Positions 35,101 to 41,399 of a stretch of DNA of 64,000 nt are shown piece by piece. This DNA is from Arcicella aurantiaca (lineage in GTDB: Bacteria; Bacteroidota; Bacteroidia; Cytophagales; Spirosomataceae): positions 22,873 through 86,872 of the forward strand of contig NZ_QGGO01000026.1 of the NCBI RefSeq assembly GCF_003148625.1. Reading direction: 5' to 3'. The position numbers and the translations under genes are program-made. How positions within the stretch are numbered: position 1 is the stretch's first letter; each line of letters begins with the position of its first letter. The notes under the pieces were generated by a model. The model was not told the origin of the DNA, did not search any database, and saw only the letters and a program-made list of their open reading frames with translations.

Positions 35101-35367
35101 AGTACCTCAAAAGTAGAAGATGGTTCGTATTTGAAATTGAAGAATATTTCATTGGGCTATCACATTCCAGTAAAAAATACCTTGTTGAAAGATAAAATTT
35201 CATCGGCTCATGTATATGTGCAAGCAGGCAATCTTTTTACGCTAACAAAATACAGAGGTTCAGACCCAGAGGTTTCTATCAATGGTAATTCCATTAATTC
35301 GGGCAAAGACCAAAACGTACCTCCTAATGCTCAGGTATTTACAGTTGGCTTGAATGTTGGATTTTAG
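32197..35367 (+). CDS. SusC/RagA-family TonB-linked outer-membrane protein
   Basis: 1056 residues: signal peptide ending C-Y-G-Q, a carboxypeptidase-regulatory-like domain (residues about 30-110), a plug with the SusC signature DVLKDASAAAIYGSRAANGV near residue 225, and a large barrel. SusC proteins form the channel of nutrient uptake complexes whose lid is a SusD lipoprotein; the SusD partner is at 36141. Unlike normal loci the two are 773 bases apart and an antisense two-gene unit lies between them. No glycoside hydrolase or peptidase is nearby, so the substrate could be something other than a glycan, including an iron chelate; this is inference from context. Confidence 0.93.
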   Translation: MNKLYFFKTKKLFWVISQLLIASYCYGQNLKIDGKVIDNQSKKSIIGVSIHIKGTNQSAITDEKGNFSMKISQKLPVSLTVSSIGYTSKTISVISEGFVSIELDESTQQLDEVMVSSGYMIQKKTEFSGAVSTISPKQLQNRPATSFDQLLGGQATGIDMIQPSSILNSTPVMRVRGINTITSGLFPLVVIDGVTVFVGSIGGLIGNNPLADINPNDIQSIDVLKDASAAAIYGSRAANGVMVITTKKGRIGKPKVSYDTWFSMSTPYNLPELLNAEEYVAIKNEALRNAGKTDGFFLSKNADGSTVNTNWYDVAFRTGLSHNHNISLSGANEATSYYFSTGYTNQNSFIKNNTFERYLTRLNISHQLNKAVKIGANVMYSNSHNIGPNTGAVASNSMSSSAYNTNYITNEPLARMTYVLPPNVPVYNANGSYSIQNGNSVGYGANIPATVGTINAYNLAMVQSLDLSSSENNTLIGNIFGEINLLKNLLFRTSFGLNNLQVTNKSFLNPVHGGGAASNGVATNTFTKFLRTDWVNTLTYTTTFGEQHHLSLLAGQERINTITDGWGASQTNVTDPSYTNYQGGFSNIAPAGNLYSENALLSYFSNVSYDFKKKYFLSVNFRRDGLSALAAGNKFGDFGGASVAWNISEEGFYKNSPLGNLVQNLKIRGSYGVVGNSEIGDYPAIGTYNSTTYGGVPTLAYSQTANPNLKWETSKKLDLGLNFSMFNDRLTVEFDYYRNVVDGLILKAPQSLSAGIPNNYINANVGSLYNQGIELGINGIVTNYGDFKWNMGLNISTLKNEVTSLVSDVFVPSVFGVQNMTRVGYSIGSIFAVPCKGVNPANGQMVFINSEGKEVQYNHVGSPKWTYVEGGAAPAIDNYKDGVIQGPSLPTIFGGFNNSFSYKNFDLNINLTFVGGNKLYNGTRATNSDQRYFNNATFIKDRWTTPGQITEIQKLYYGDNVSAGFSFTSTSKVEDGSYLKLKNISLGYHIPVKNTLLKDKISSAHVYVQAGNLFTLTKYRGSDPEVSINGNSINSGKDQNVPPNAQVFTVGLNVGF

Positions 35368-35377
35368 ATAATAGCAA

Positions 35378-35415
35378 TTGAAGCTACCTAACAATTAACT
35401 ATTTTGTAGCTTCAA
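35378..35415. terminator. Bidirectional terminator-like hairpin after the SusC-like gene
   Basis: TTGAAGCTAC (35378-35387) and GTAGCTTCAA (35406-35415) are a 10-bp inverted repeat with an 18-nt loop. The hairpin overlaps the 3' end of the small minus-strand gene at 35395-35553. It could end the SusC transcript before SusD or merely lower it. Confidence 0.5.
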
Positions 35416-35553
35416 CTCTTTACTTTTATTCAACAAAACCCTAAGTTTTTCACGTTGTAAGACAATAAAAGGGTCATTTGCTAAGCTCTTTAAAGAAGAG
35501 TTGACGGTATAAGTTGAAGGGTCTGTTTTTGGAGGACTTACTTTATTTTTCAT
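35395..35553 (-). CDS. Small 52-residue protein coupled to the DUF6934-like gene
   Basis: An open frame of 52 codons starts with ATG at 35553 and ends with TAA at 35395. The product is polar and basic: M-K-N-K-V-S-P-P-K-T start, S-S-L-K-S-L-A-N-D-P-F-I-V centre, and a charged C-terminal helix with R-E-K-L-R-V-L-L-N-K. Its start codon overlaps the last 11 bases of the upstream gene (35543-36001), so the two are translationally coupled. I recall small proteins with a similar S-L-K-S-L-x-N-D-P-F motif beside DUF6934-type genes in Bacteroidota. Function unknown; a two-gene stress or toxin-antitoxin unit is possible but unproven. Confidence 0.6.
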   Translation of the reverse strand: MKNKVSPPKTDPSTYTVNSSLKSLANDPFIVLQREKLRVLLNKSKELKLQNS

Positions 35554-36001
35554 CTTTTAAGAAAATTAAAAATGCTAAATATTGTTGATTTTTTATAAAT
35601 GACTCTTGATTTCCATCTTCTTTAATACCAATGATATTAAAATAAAGTTCCATTTCATCAATCAGTTTATTGATGATTATTCTGTAAAGCCTTGTACGTG
35701 TTTCTGTACTACCGATAAAAACAATTGTTTTATCAGGTTTCAATTCAAAAAATTTAAAGATAGTTTGAATAACCGTAGTTAGAATCTTTTTCATGTCTTG
35801 ATTATCACTTACTGTTAAAAAATCAAGTGTATCATCGTCTTTCAAATCACCGAAAGATAATTGAAAAATAGAGTCATTATCTGGAATAGGAGAGTACTGT
35901 ACAACTTTATGAATTCTTTTGGTATTACTTACACTATGAAAGTCAAAACGTAAAGCATCTTCTGATAATTGATAGGGGTAAAAAGGCTTATTTATTTCCA
36001 T
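35543..36001 (-). CDS. DUF6934-like protein of unknown function
   Basis: 152 residues, soluble. N-terminal beta-rich part (KPFYPYQLSEDALRFDFHS), then FQLSFGDLKDDDTLDF, a helix DMKKILTTVIQTIFKFFEL, and the conserved-looking V-F-I-G-S-T-E-T-R-T-R-L-Y-R segment near residue 95. This fits what I remember of DUF6934, a family common in Bacteroidota with a small partner gene directly downstream, as found here. It is antisense to the flanking SusC and SusD genes and occupies the place where the two are normally fused in one operon, so it is probably a later insertion. Confidence 0.6.
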   Translation of the reverse strand: MEINKPFYPYQLSEDALRFDFHSVSNTKRIHKVVQYSPIPDNDSIFQLSFGDLKDDDTLDFLTVSDNQDMKKILTTVIQTIFKFFELKPDKTIVFIGSTETRTRLYRIIINKLIDEMELYFNIIGIKEDGNQESFIKNQQYLAFLIFLKDEK

Positions 36002-36140
36002 GATTCAAAGATAGCAAATCTTTATAAAGATGTATTGAACTTCTTTTGAAATAGACCCTTTTATTAAATTGTCATTTAAGCGTTTCTATCATATAATTCT
36101 GAGAAATTTTAACAATCTCTCTCAAACGTAAAACATTAAA

Positions 36141-37586
36141 ATGAAAAAAATATACATTTTTGCATTCATCAGTATTTTAGCATTAACCGCTTGCAATAGC
36201 GATTTTCTAAACACTGTACCTAAAACCAGTGTAGCCGAAGACGTAGCATATAGTACGCCTGCCAAACTATTGGCTCAGGTAAATAATCTGTACGGACAGC
36301 TCCAAAACGCCAGTTTTTATGGTGGTCGTTTCATTGTTTTTAACGAACAACGTGCCGACGAATTTGGACAAAATGACGGAAATGCTGCCACAGGTTCAGC
36401 AGTTTGGCAACAAAGTGTAGCTTCAACCAATGACTTTGTAAATAACGTTTGGGGAGCAGGCTACACGGCAATTAACGCCTCTAATATCTTGATTAGTAAG
36501 CTCAACGGAACAACCGTCGTGAGTGATTCAGTAGCAAAACTTTATACTGCCGAAGCCAAATTTGTACGTGCGTTGAGTTATCTAAGTTTGGTTCAAACCT
36601 ACTCAAAACCTTATAATTTGGATAAAAATGCCTTAGGTTTGCCCCTTCGACTTACGCCCATTACTTCTTCAGGTTTTAATGATTTGGCTCGTAGTAGTGT
36701 TGGCGAAGTGTATGCCCAAATTTTAAAGGATTTGAACGAAGCCGAAACAGGTTTACCGACTGCTTATTCAACAGCCTTATTAAATACTTCGAGAGCGAAG
36801 AAAAGCACCGCTATTGCCTTAAAAACAAGGGTTTATTTGATTCAAGGAGATTACCAAAATGTGGTAAAAGAATCTCAAAAATTGGTTTCTTCTACTGCTC
36901 CTTATCAATATTCAGCGGGTTCTTTGACCCATAAATTAGAAGCAAACTTTGCTACTATTTTCGGAGGAAGTTACACAGGTTCAGAAGCTATTTTCTCAAT
37001 TCCTTTTGCCAATACAACCACCGAAACGCCCCCTTCGCAAAGTGCTTTAGCATTTAATTATTTGAGTCAGCCTATTATTTTTCTTGCCACAGCGGGCATT
37101 TCAAGTAATCCAGCCTTAAATTCAAGTGCTGATGCTCGGGCAAGTTTGATTTCTACCAATTCAGCCAAACAAAAGGTATTACGCAAATTTGCCATTACGA
37201 CAGCTCCTTTCCGTGACTACGTACCCGTAATTCGTTATGCCGAAATATTGCTAAATTATGCCGAAGCCGCAGCCAATAATAATGATTTAACAACGGCAAC
37301 AGCTTTATTGAAGGCAGTAAGAAATCGTTCAAATCCAAGTTATGTTTTCCCAGAGGCTGATATAAGTTCAAAAGATGCTTTGATTGGCACGATTTTGACA
37401 GAAAGAAGGATAGAATTGTTAGGGGAAGGTTTCAGACTTTTTGATTTACAAAGAAAATTGCAGACCTTGCCAGCCAAAACGGGTTCAATCGGAACAGCTC
37501 CTTTGGTTTTATTAACGAGTAGCAATTATATTTGGCCTATCCCAAGCGGTGAAATTTCAACGAATAAATTGATGGTAGGAAACTAA
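36141..37586 (+). CDS. SusD/RagB-family outer-membrane lipoprotein
   Basis: 481 residues with lipobox L-T-A-C near residue 18 followed by NSDFLNTVPKTSVAEDVAY, the standard SusD start. Tetratricopeptide-like helices follow (AEAKFVRALSYLSLVQTYSKPYNL), then RSSVGEVYAQILKDLNEAE, and the C-terminal YAEILLNYAEAAANNN and LTERRIELLGEGFRLFDLQR motifs. It is the substrate-binding lid for the SusC channel at 32197. It has its own 139-base upstream region because of the antisense insertion, so it needs a separate promoter or read-through. Confidence 0.93.
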   Translation: MKKIYIFAFISILALTACNSDFLNTVPKTSVAEDVAYSTPAKLLAQVNNLYGQLQNASFYGGRFIVFNEQRADEFGQNDGNAATGSAVWQQSVASTNDFVNNVWGAGYTAINASNILISKLNGTTVVSDSVAKLYTAEAKFVRALSYLSLVQTYSKPYNLDKNALGLPLRLTPITSSGFNDLARSSVGEVYAQILKDLNEAETGLPTAYSTALLNTSRAKKSTAIALKTRVYLIQGDYQNVVKESQKLVSSTAPYQYSAGSLTHKLEANFATIFGGSYTGSEAIFSIPFANTTTETPPSQSALAFNYLSQPIIFLATAGISSNPALNSSADARASLISTNSAKQKVLRKFAITTAPFRDYVPVIRYAEILLNYAEAAANNNDLTTATALLKAVRNRSNPSYVFPEADISSKDALIGTILTERRIELLGEGFRLFDLQRKLQTLPAKTGSIGTAPLVLLTSSNYIWPIPSGEISTNKLMVGN

Positions 37587-37595
37587 TTTATAACT

Positions 37596-37656
37596 GCAAG
37601 GACGGGAGGACGCTATGAAGTTTATTTAAAAAATCATAGCGTCCTTCCGTCTTTGC
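37596..37656. repeat. Inverted repeat after the SusD-like gene
   Basis: Two arms of about 23 bp with the core GGACGCTATGA (37608-37618) and its complement (37634-37644) are separated by 15 bases; they differ at two positions. The GCAAAGACGGAAGGACGCTATG-type sequence is a repeat I remember as common in Bacteroidota genomes. The strong stem may also end the SusD transcript. Confidence 0.6.
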
Positions 37657-37673
37657 GGTAAAAACCACAAACA

Positions 37674-38771
37674 ATGAATAAAGAAAACATCATAAAACTC
37701 ACCATGCTCATTAGCGTTTTGGTGTTGTTTTTGGCAGGAAGTCGCTTCAAAGCAGAAGAGCGAAAGGTAGAATGTTCGGAAGGACTTTGCAAATTGCCAC
37801 ACAAACACGGAGAACTCAATTTTCACGAACGCTTTGACCTTGAGCATGATACTAATTTCGTGATAAAAGTAGCCAAAAGCTGTGCAAATTTCTGGGAAGC
37901 TAACGCCACAGGAATGACTTTTGCCTTAATTATTGGCGGTGCAGCTTTATCCTTATTATTATCTTGGAAAAAGTTAGAAGAATTATTAGCCATGAAAGGC
38001 ATCAAAGGGGCTGCATTAGGCAGTATTTTTGGAATGCCCTTAAATATGTGTGCCAATTGTTCAGCCGTTACAGGAGTTGGTTTAACCTCACAAGGTGGAA
38101 GTGCAGAAGCAACCTTAGGCGTTATTTTGGGCGGTGCATTGCTCAACGTCATTGGGATTGTTACGATGTTCGGCTTGTTTCATCCTGCCGTTGTTATTTC
38201 GAGGGTTGTATTTAGTGCTTTGATGATTTTAGTGGTTGTTCCATTTGTTTCAAAATGGGTAAAACAAGATGAAACCGTTCAAGCAAAAAGTAAAGTATTC
38301 AATTTGATTTCTTGTTATTTCCCAGAAAAATCATTGGTACAAACTATCATCAAAGCCCTTGAAGATTGGTTGATTGCCGTTGGAAATATTGCCTACAAAT
38401 TGATTCCTTTAATGATGTTAGGAACGTTACTAACTGCCATTTTTAGGGTTATTTTTCCGAATGAAGTATTGCATCATATCACCGAATATAATCAAATTAT
38501 TATTGTGGTAATTATCTCATTTATAGGCACATTATTATCAATTCCTGTGTTATTTGAGATTTTATTAGGAACAGTTTTATTGAATTTAGGTTTTTCAAAC
38601 GGTGCAATTGCGGCAATGGTTTTCACTGCACCCTCATTTGGTTTATTCACGCTGGTATTGACAAAAGAGAAATTAGGCGGGGTCAAAGTTCCCTTAATCA
38701 TCATTGCGATTACCTTTATTTTTGGTATTGGAGCAGGTTTATTATCAGAATTTTTAACCAAAATCATGTAA
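37674..38771 (+). CDS. Predicted permease (ArsP_1/DUF318 superfamily) with CANC motif
   Basis: 365 residues with about nine transmembrane helices. Two homologous halves contain helices such as MTFALIIGGAALSLLLSW and LIPLMMLGTLLTAIF. The sequence GSIFGMPLNMCANCSAVTG places a C-x2-C in or near the membrane, and the periplasmic N-terminal loop (residues 26-60) is rich in Cys, His and acidic residues. Both features suggest a metal or metalloid exporter of the ArsP/SO_0444 kind. It is followed after 3 bases by a small membrane protein. A link to the iron genes on both sides is possible, since divalent metals are often handled together. Confidence 0.75.
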   Translation: MNKENIIKLTMLISVLVLFLAGSRFKAEERKVECSEGLCKLPHKHGELNFHERFDLEHDTNFVIKVAKSCANFWEANATGMTFALIIGGAALSLLLSWKKLEELLAMKGIKGAALGSIFGMPLNMCANCSAVTGVGLTSQGGSAEATLGVILGGALLNVIGIVTMFGLFHPAVVISRVVFSALMILVVVPFVSKWVKQDETVQAKSKVFNLISCYFPEKSLVQTIIKALEDWLIAVGNIAYKLIPLMMLGTLLTAIFRVIFPNEVLHHITEYNQIIIVVIISFIGTLLSIPVLFEILLGTVLLNLGFSNGAIAAMVFTAPSFGLFTLVLTKEKLGGVKVPLIIIAITFIFGIGAGLLSEFLTKIM

Positions 38772-38774
38772 CAA

Positions 38775-38942
38775 ATGAAAAAGACATTACTCGGAATCGT
38801 ATTATTTTTAATGCAAATTTCACTCGCTATATTTTACAACGCTACCATAGATTTAATCATTATCGGAATCATCGGACTACTTACTTTTGGGTATATTTTG
38901 GTACGATATTTCAGAAAAGATTATGAAACTTGTGAGTTGTAA
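38775..38942 (+). CDS. Small membrane protein of 55 residues
   Basis: A frame of 55 codons starts 3 bases after the permease stop. It encodes two hydrophobic segments (LLGIVLFLMQISLAIFY and LIIIGIIGLLTFGYILV) and a charged C-terminus R-Y-F-R-K-D-Y-E. The codon use matches its neighbours and the spacing is that of an operon, so it is probably a real accessory subunit of the permease. No family recognised. Confidence 0.65.
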   Translation: MKKTLLGIVLFLMQISLAIFYNATIDLIIIGIIGLLTFGYILVRYFRKDYETCEL

Positions 38943-38965
38943 TAAAGGATGTAGTTTATTTTATA

Positions 38966-38979
38966 AATAGACTTCCTAC
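38966..38979. repeat. Degenerate solo arm of family A element
   Basis: The sequence AATAGACTTCCTAC matches the start of the family A arm and then diverges. No partner arm is found. Confidence 0.35.
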
Positions 38980-39007
38980 GCATTGAATCTTAACACTTTC
39001 TTTTTTC

Positions 39008-39059
39008 AAAAAGTACATATTGCCAATTGATAGTTAAATTGGCAATATGTACTTTTTTT
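39008..39059. terminator. Strong bidirectional terminator after the permease unit
   Basis: A perfect 21-bp stem (39008-39028 with 39037-39057, core GTACATATTGCCAATT) with an 8-nt loop has an A-run before it and a T-run after it. It separates the permease unit from the ankyrin operon. Confidence 0.88.
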
Positions 39060-39124
39060 CATGCTATTAAGTCAGGTAATGACGTTATTACTGAAAAATC
39101 AAACATCGCTGCCCTTGAAAATCC

Positions 39125-39190
39125 CATAAGCCATTGATAATCAATCTCATGATAATACTAAATCCCAACATATCCTCCCAAGCCTACTTA
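39125..39190. repeat. Dispersed palindromic element, family B (right half)
   Basis: CATAAGCCATTGATAATCAA followed by AAATCCCAA and GCCTACTTA matches copy 1 (715-762). The left half is missing or too diverged to recognise. Confidence 0.55.
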
Positions 39191-39214
39191 AATATTGGAA
39201 AATAGGCTTAATAA

Positions 39215-39247
39215 TTTGTTCGTCAATCATTTTAAGCCCTATATTTG
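39215..39247 (+). promoter_or_regulatory. Predicted promoter of the ankyrin/DUF2271/PepSY operon
   Basis: -33 TTTG (39215-39218) and a perfect -7 TATATTTG (39240-39247) are 21 bp apart. The predicted transcription start (about 39253) directly precedes the Fur-type box. Confidence 0.6.
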
Positions 39248-39254
39248 CACTATT

Positions 39255-39273
39255 ATTTATATTTATTCTAAAT
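39255..39273. promoter_or_regulatory. Predicted Fur-type box 6
   Basis: ATTTATATTTATTCTAAAT: a 9-1-9 layout with a perfect right half and a left half differing at two positions. It sits at the start of the transcript, as in the 15402 operon. Confidence 0.55.
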
Positions 39274-39392
39274 AAACATAATAATTAATCGTTTTATGAT
39301 TTATCGGTGGTAAGCGTTATAAACACATTGCTTAGAAGAAACTCAAAATGCAAAGGCTACCATTCATAACATTCCATTAAATAAAATACAGT

Positions 39393-40892
39393 ATGAAAAG
39401 AATTTTTATTGCAGTATTCGCTTTGTTTAGCTTTACTGTAAAGGCACAAAAAAATACTCTTTTAGACCAGTCTTTCTGGAAAAACCAACCTAACGTTGAG
39501 GTAGTAAAAGCAGAAGTTTTAAAAGGAAATAATCCGTTGGAATTAAACAGAATGATGATGGATGCCATTGCAATAGCTATCAATTCTGGTGCATCCAATG
39601 AAACGATAAAATTTCTTTTGTCGCAATCAGGAACAGATGTTAATAGACTGACCCATGAAGGACGCACCTATTTGCACTGGGCAGCCTTTAAGGGTAATGT
39701 AGAAATCATGGAAGAACTGATAAACAAAGGAGCAAAAGCCAATGTGCAAGACGTAAATGAAACTACGCCACTTTGTTTTGCTGCGATGGGTGGACAATTA
39801 ACGATTCAAGGGGTTGAATTATGTGTAAAAGGTGGTGCAAATCTTAAAAACGATGTCAATCGTGATGGAGCAAATGTGCTTTTATTAGCCGTTACCAGTG
39901 ATAAAGACCTTGCTTTAACAAATTATTTTGTATCAAAAGGACTCGATATAAAATCGGTTGATAAAAATGGAAATACGATTTTTAGCTATGCCGCCAGAGG
40001 GGGAAATATTAATACGTTAAAGGCACTTATTCAGAAAGGAATAGCCGTTTCTGATAATGCTCTTATCATGGCGGCTCAAGGGAGAAGAGGTCCAGCCAAT
40101 ACTATTGAGGTTTTTGAATACCTTGAAAGTTTGAACATTAAACCTACTGTTACTTCTAAAAGTGGAGAAAATGTCCTTCATTTTATCGTTCGTAAACCAA
40201 ATCAGAAAGATATAATTGAACACTTTTTATCAAAGGGAGTTGATGTAAATCAAGCTGATAGCGAAGGAAATACCGTTTTTATGAACGCCTCAGCTTCAAA
40301 TAGAGATTTAACGATTTTAGAATTACTTGCTGCCAAGGTAAAAGATATTAACCAACGTAATCAAAAATCAGAAACGCCTCTTGCTTTAGCTTTAAAGGGA
40401 AATTCGCCAGAAGTTGTTAAGTTTTTATTGGATAAAGGTGCTGATGTAAAAATGACAAACAAAGACGGTGATAACGTACTGGCTTACCTTATTCAGTCGT
40501 ATGCAGGAGCAGAAGGAAGACAAGGGCCCAATGCTTCAAAGCCTGAAGATTTTGAGAACAAATTAAAAATGCTTCAAGAAAAAGGTTTAGCGGCAACCAC
40601 TCCACAAAAAAACGGAAATACCTTATATCATTTAGCAATTATGAAAAGTGATATTGGTTTATTAAAACGCCTTCAACCACTTGGAATAGACATTAATGCC
40701 AAAAATACGGAGGGAATAACCGCTTTACATAAAGCCGCTATGATTGCAAAAGATGACACCATTCTGAAATATTTATTGTCAATTGGTGCTGAAAAAAATG
40801 TTGTGACAAATTTCAAAGAAACAGCTTTCGACTTAGCTTCAGAGAATGAAACACTCACAAAATCAAATGTATCTATCAATTTCTTAAAATAG
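39393..40892 (+). CDS. Exported ankyrin-repeat protein
   Basis: 499 residues with a signal peptide (to V-K-A-Q, residue 18) and about ten ankyrin repeats, for example REGRTYLHWAAFKGNVEIME-like units near residue 90, ETTPLCFAAMGG near 125, GNTIFSYAARGGN near 195, SETPLALALKGNSPEVVKFL near 325 and GITALHKAAMIAKDD near 440. Periplasmic ankyrin proteins are known as partners of catalase and of TonB or heme systems (AnkB type). It leads the operon that encodes DUF2271 and the PepSY-flavoreductase under a Fur-type box, and so probably binds one of these proteins as a scaffold; that is inference. Confidence 0.88.
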   Translation: MKRIFIAVFALFSFTVKAQKNTLLDQSFWKNQPNVEVVKAEVLKGNNPLELNRMMMDAIAIAINSGASNETIKFLLSQSGTDVNRLTHEGRTYLHWAAFKGNVEIMEELINKGAKANVQDVNETTPLCFAAMGGQLTIQGVELCVKGGANLKNDVNRDGANVLLLAVTSDKDLALTNYFVSKGLDIKSVDKNGNTIFSYAARGGNINTLKALIQKGIAVSDNALIMAAQGRRGPANTIEVFEYLESLNIKPTVTSKSGENVLHFIVRKPNQKDIIEHFLSKGVDVNQADSEGNTVFMNASASNRDLTILELLAAKVKDINQRNQKSETPLALALKGNSPEVVKFLLDKGADVKMTNKDGDNVLAYLIQSYAGAEGRQGPNASKPEDFENKLKMLQEKGLAATTPQKNGNTLYHLAIMKSDIGLLKRLQPLGIDINAKNTEGITALHKAAMIAKDDTILKYLLSIGAEKNVVTNFKETAFDLASENETLTKSNVSINFLK

Positions 40893-40896
40893 TAAA

Positions 40897-41391
40897 ATGC
40901 TAAAATTAACAAAATCATTAATCCTTATCATATTGGTGTTGGTGGGGTTTTCAAAAACTTTGCAAGCACAAAATACAGGAACGACCAAGTATAAATGTAT
41001 GATTCAGATGACCAATTATATGGGCGAAGGTGCATACATTGTTGTGTCGTTGGTTGATGCTAAAGGAGGCTATAACAAAACGTTGTACGTATTAGGTTCT
41101 GATAAAAAATGGTATGCCGACCTCAAAGAATGGCACAAAGCATTTTCAAAAAAACCAAGCAATATTAGTGCTATTACGGGGGCATCCGTTACAGGTGGCG
41201 ACCGTAGTGTAGTGGTACTTGAAATAGAGAATGCCAAAATTAATTCAAATTACAAAATCAGATTTGAAAGTGCCGTTGAAGATAAACCATACAATGTCAA
41301 AGATTTAGAAATTCCTTTGACTACCGAAAGTTTATCCGCAAAAAATGAAGGTACAGGCTATATTCGTTATGTAAGATTTAGCCCAAACTAA
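40897..41391 (+). CDS. DUF2271 periplasmic protein, predicted FMN-carrying
   Basis: 164 residues with a signal peptide (to L-Q-A-Q, residue 25). The body has the DUF2271 pattern: V-S-L-V-D near 50, L-Y-V-L-G-S-D-K-K-W-Y-A-D-L near 63, and the motif S91-A-I-T-G-A-S97. This resembles the ApbE target sequence D-x-x-S/T-G-A-S/T, except that the first position is Ser instead of Asp; S97 would be the flavinylated residue. It precedes the PepSY-flavoreductase by 8 bases and ApbE is encoded next to that gene, so it is probably a small periplasmic flavoprotein that passes electrons on from the membrane protein. Confidence 0.8.
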   Translation: MLKLTKSLILIILVLVGFSKTLQAQNTGTTKYKCMIQMTNYMGEGAYIVVSLVDAKGGYNKTLYVLGSDKKWYADLKEWHKAFSKKPSNISAITGASVTGGDRSVVVLEIENAKINSNYKIRFESAVEDKPYNVKDLEIPLTTESLSAKNEGTGYIRYVRFSPN

Positions 41392-41399
41392 TATAAAAT

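Noticed and set aside
37626..37847. Minus-strand frames of 61-73 codons near the SusD/permease junction
   Set aside because: They overlap the inverted repeat and the start of the permease gene on the other strand, which is well supported.
38492..38767. Minus-strand frame of 91 codons
   Set aside because: Shadow of the permease transmembrane helices in the opposite strand.
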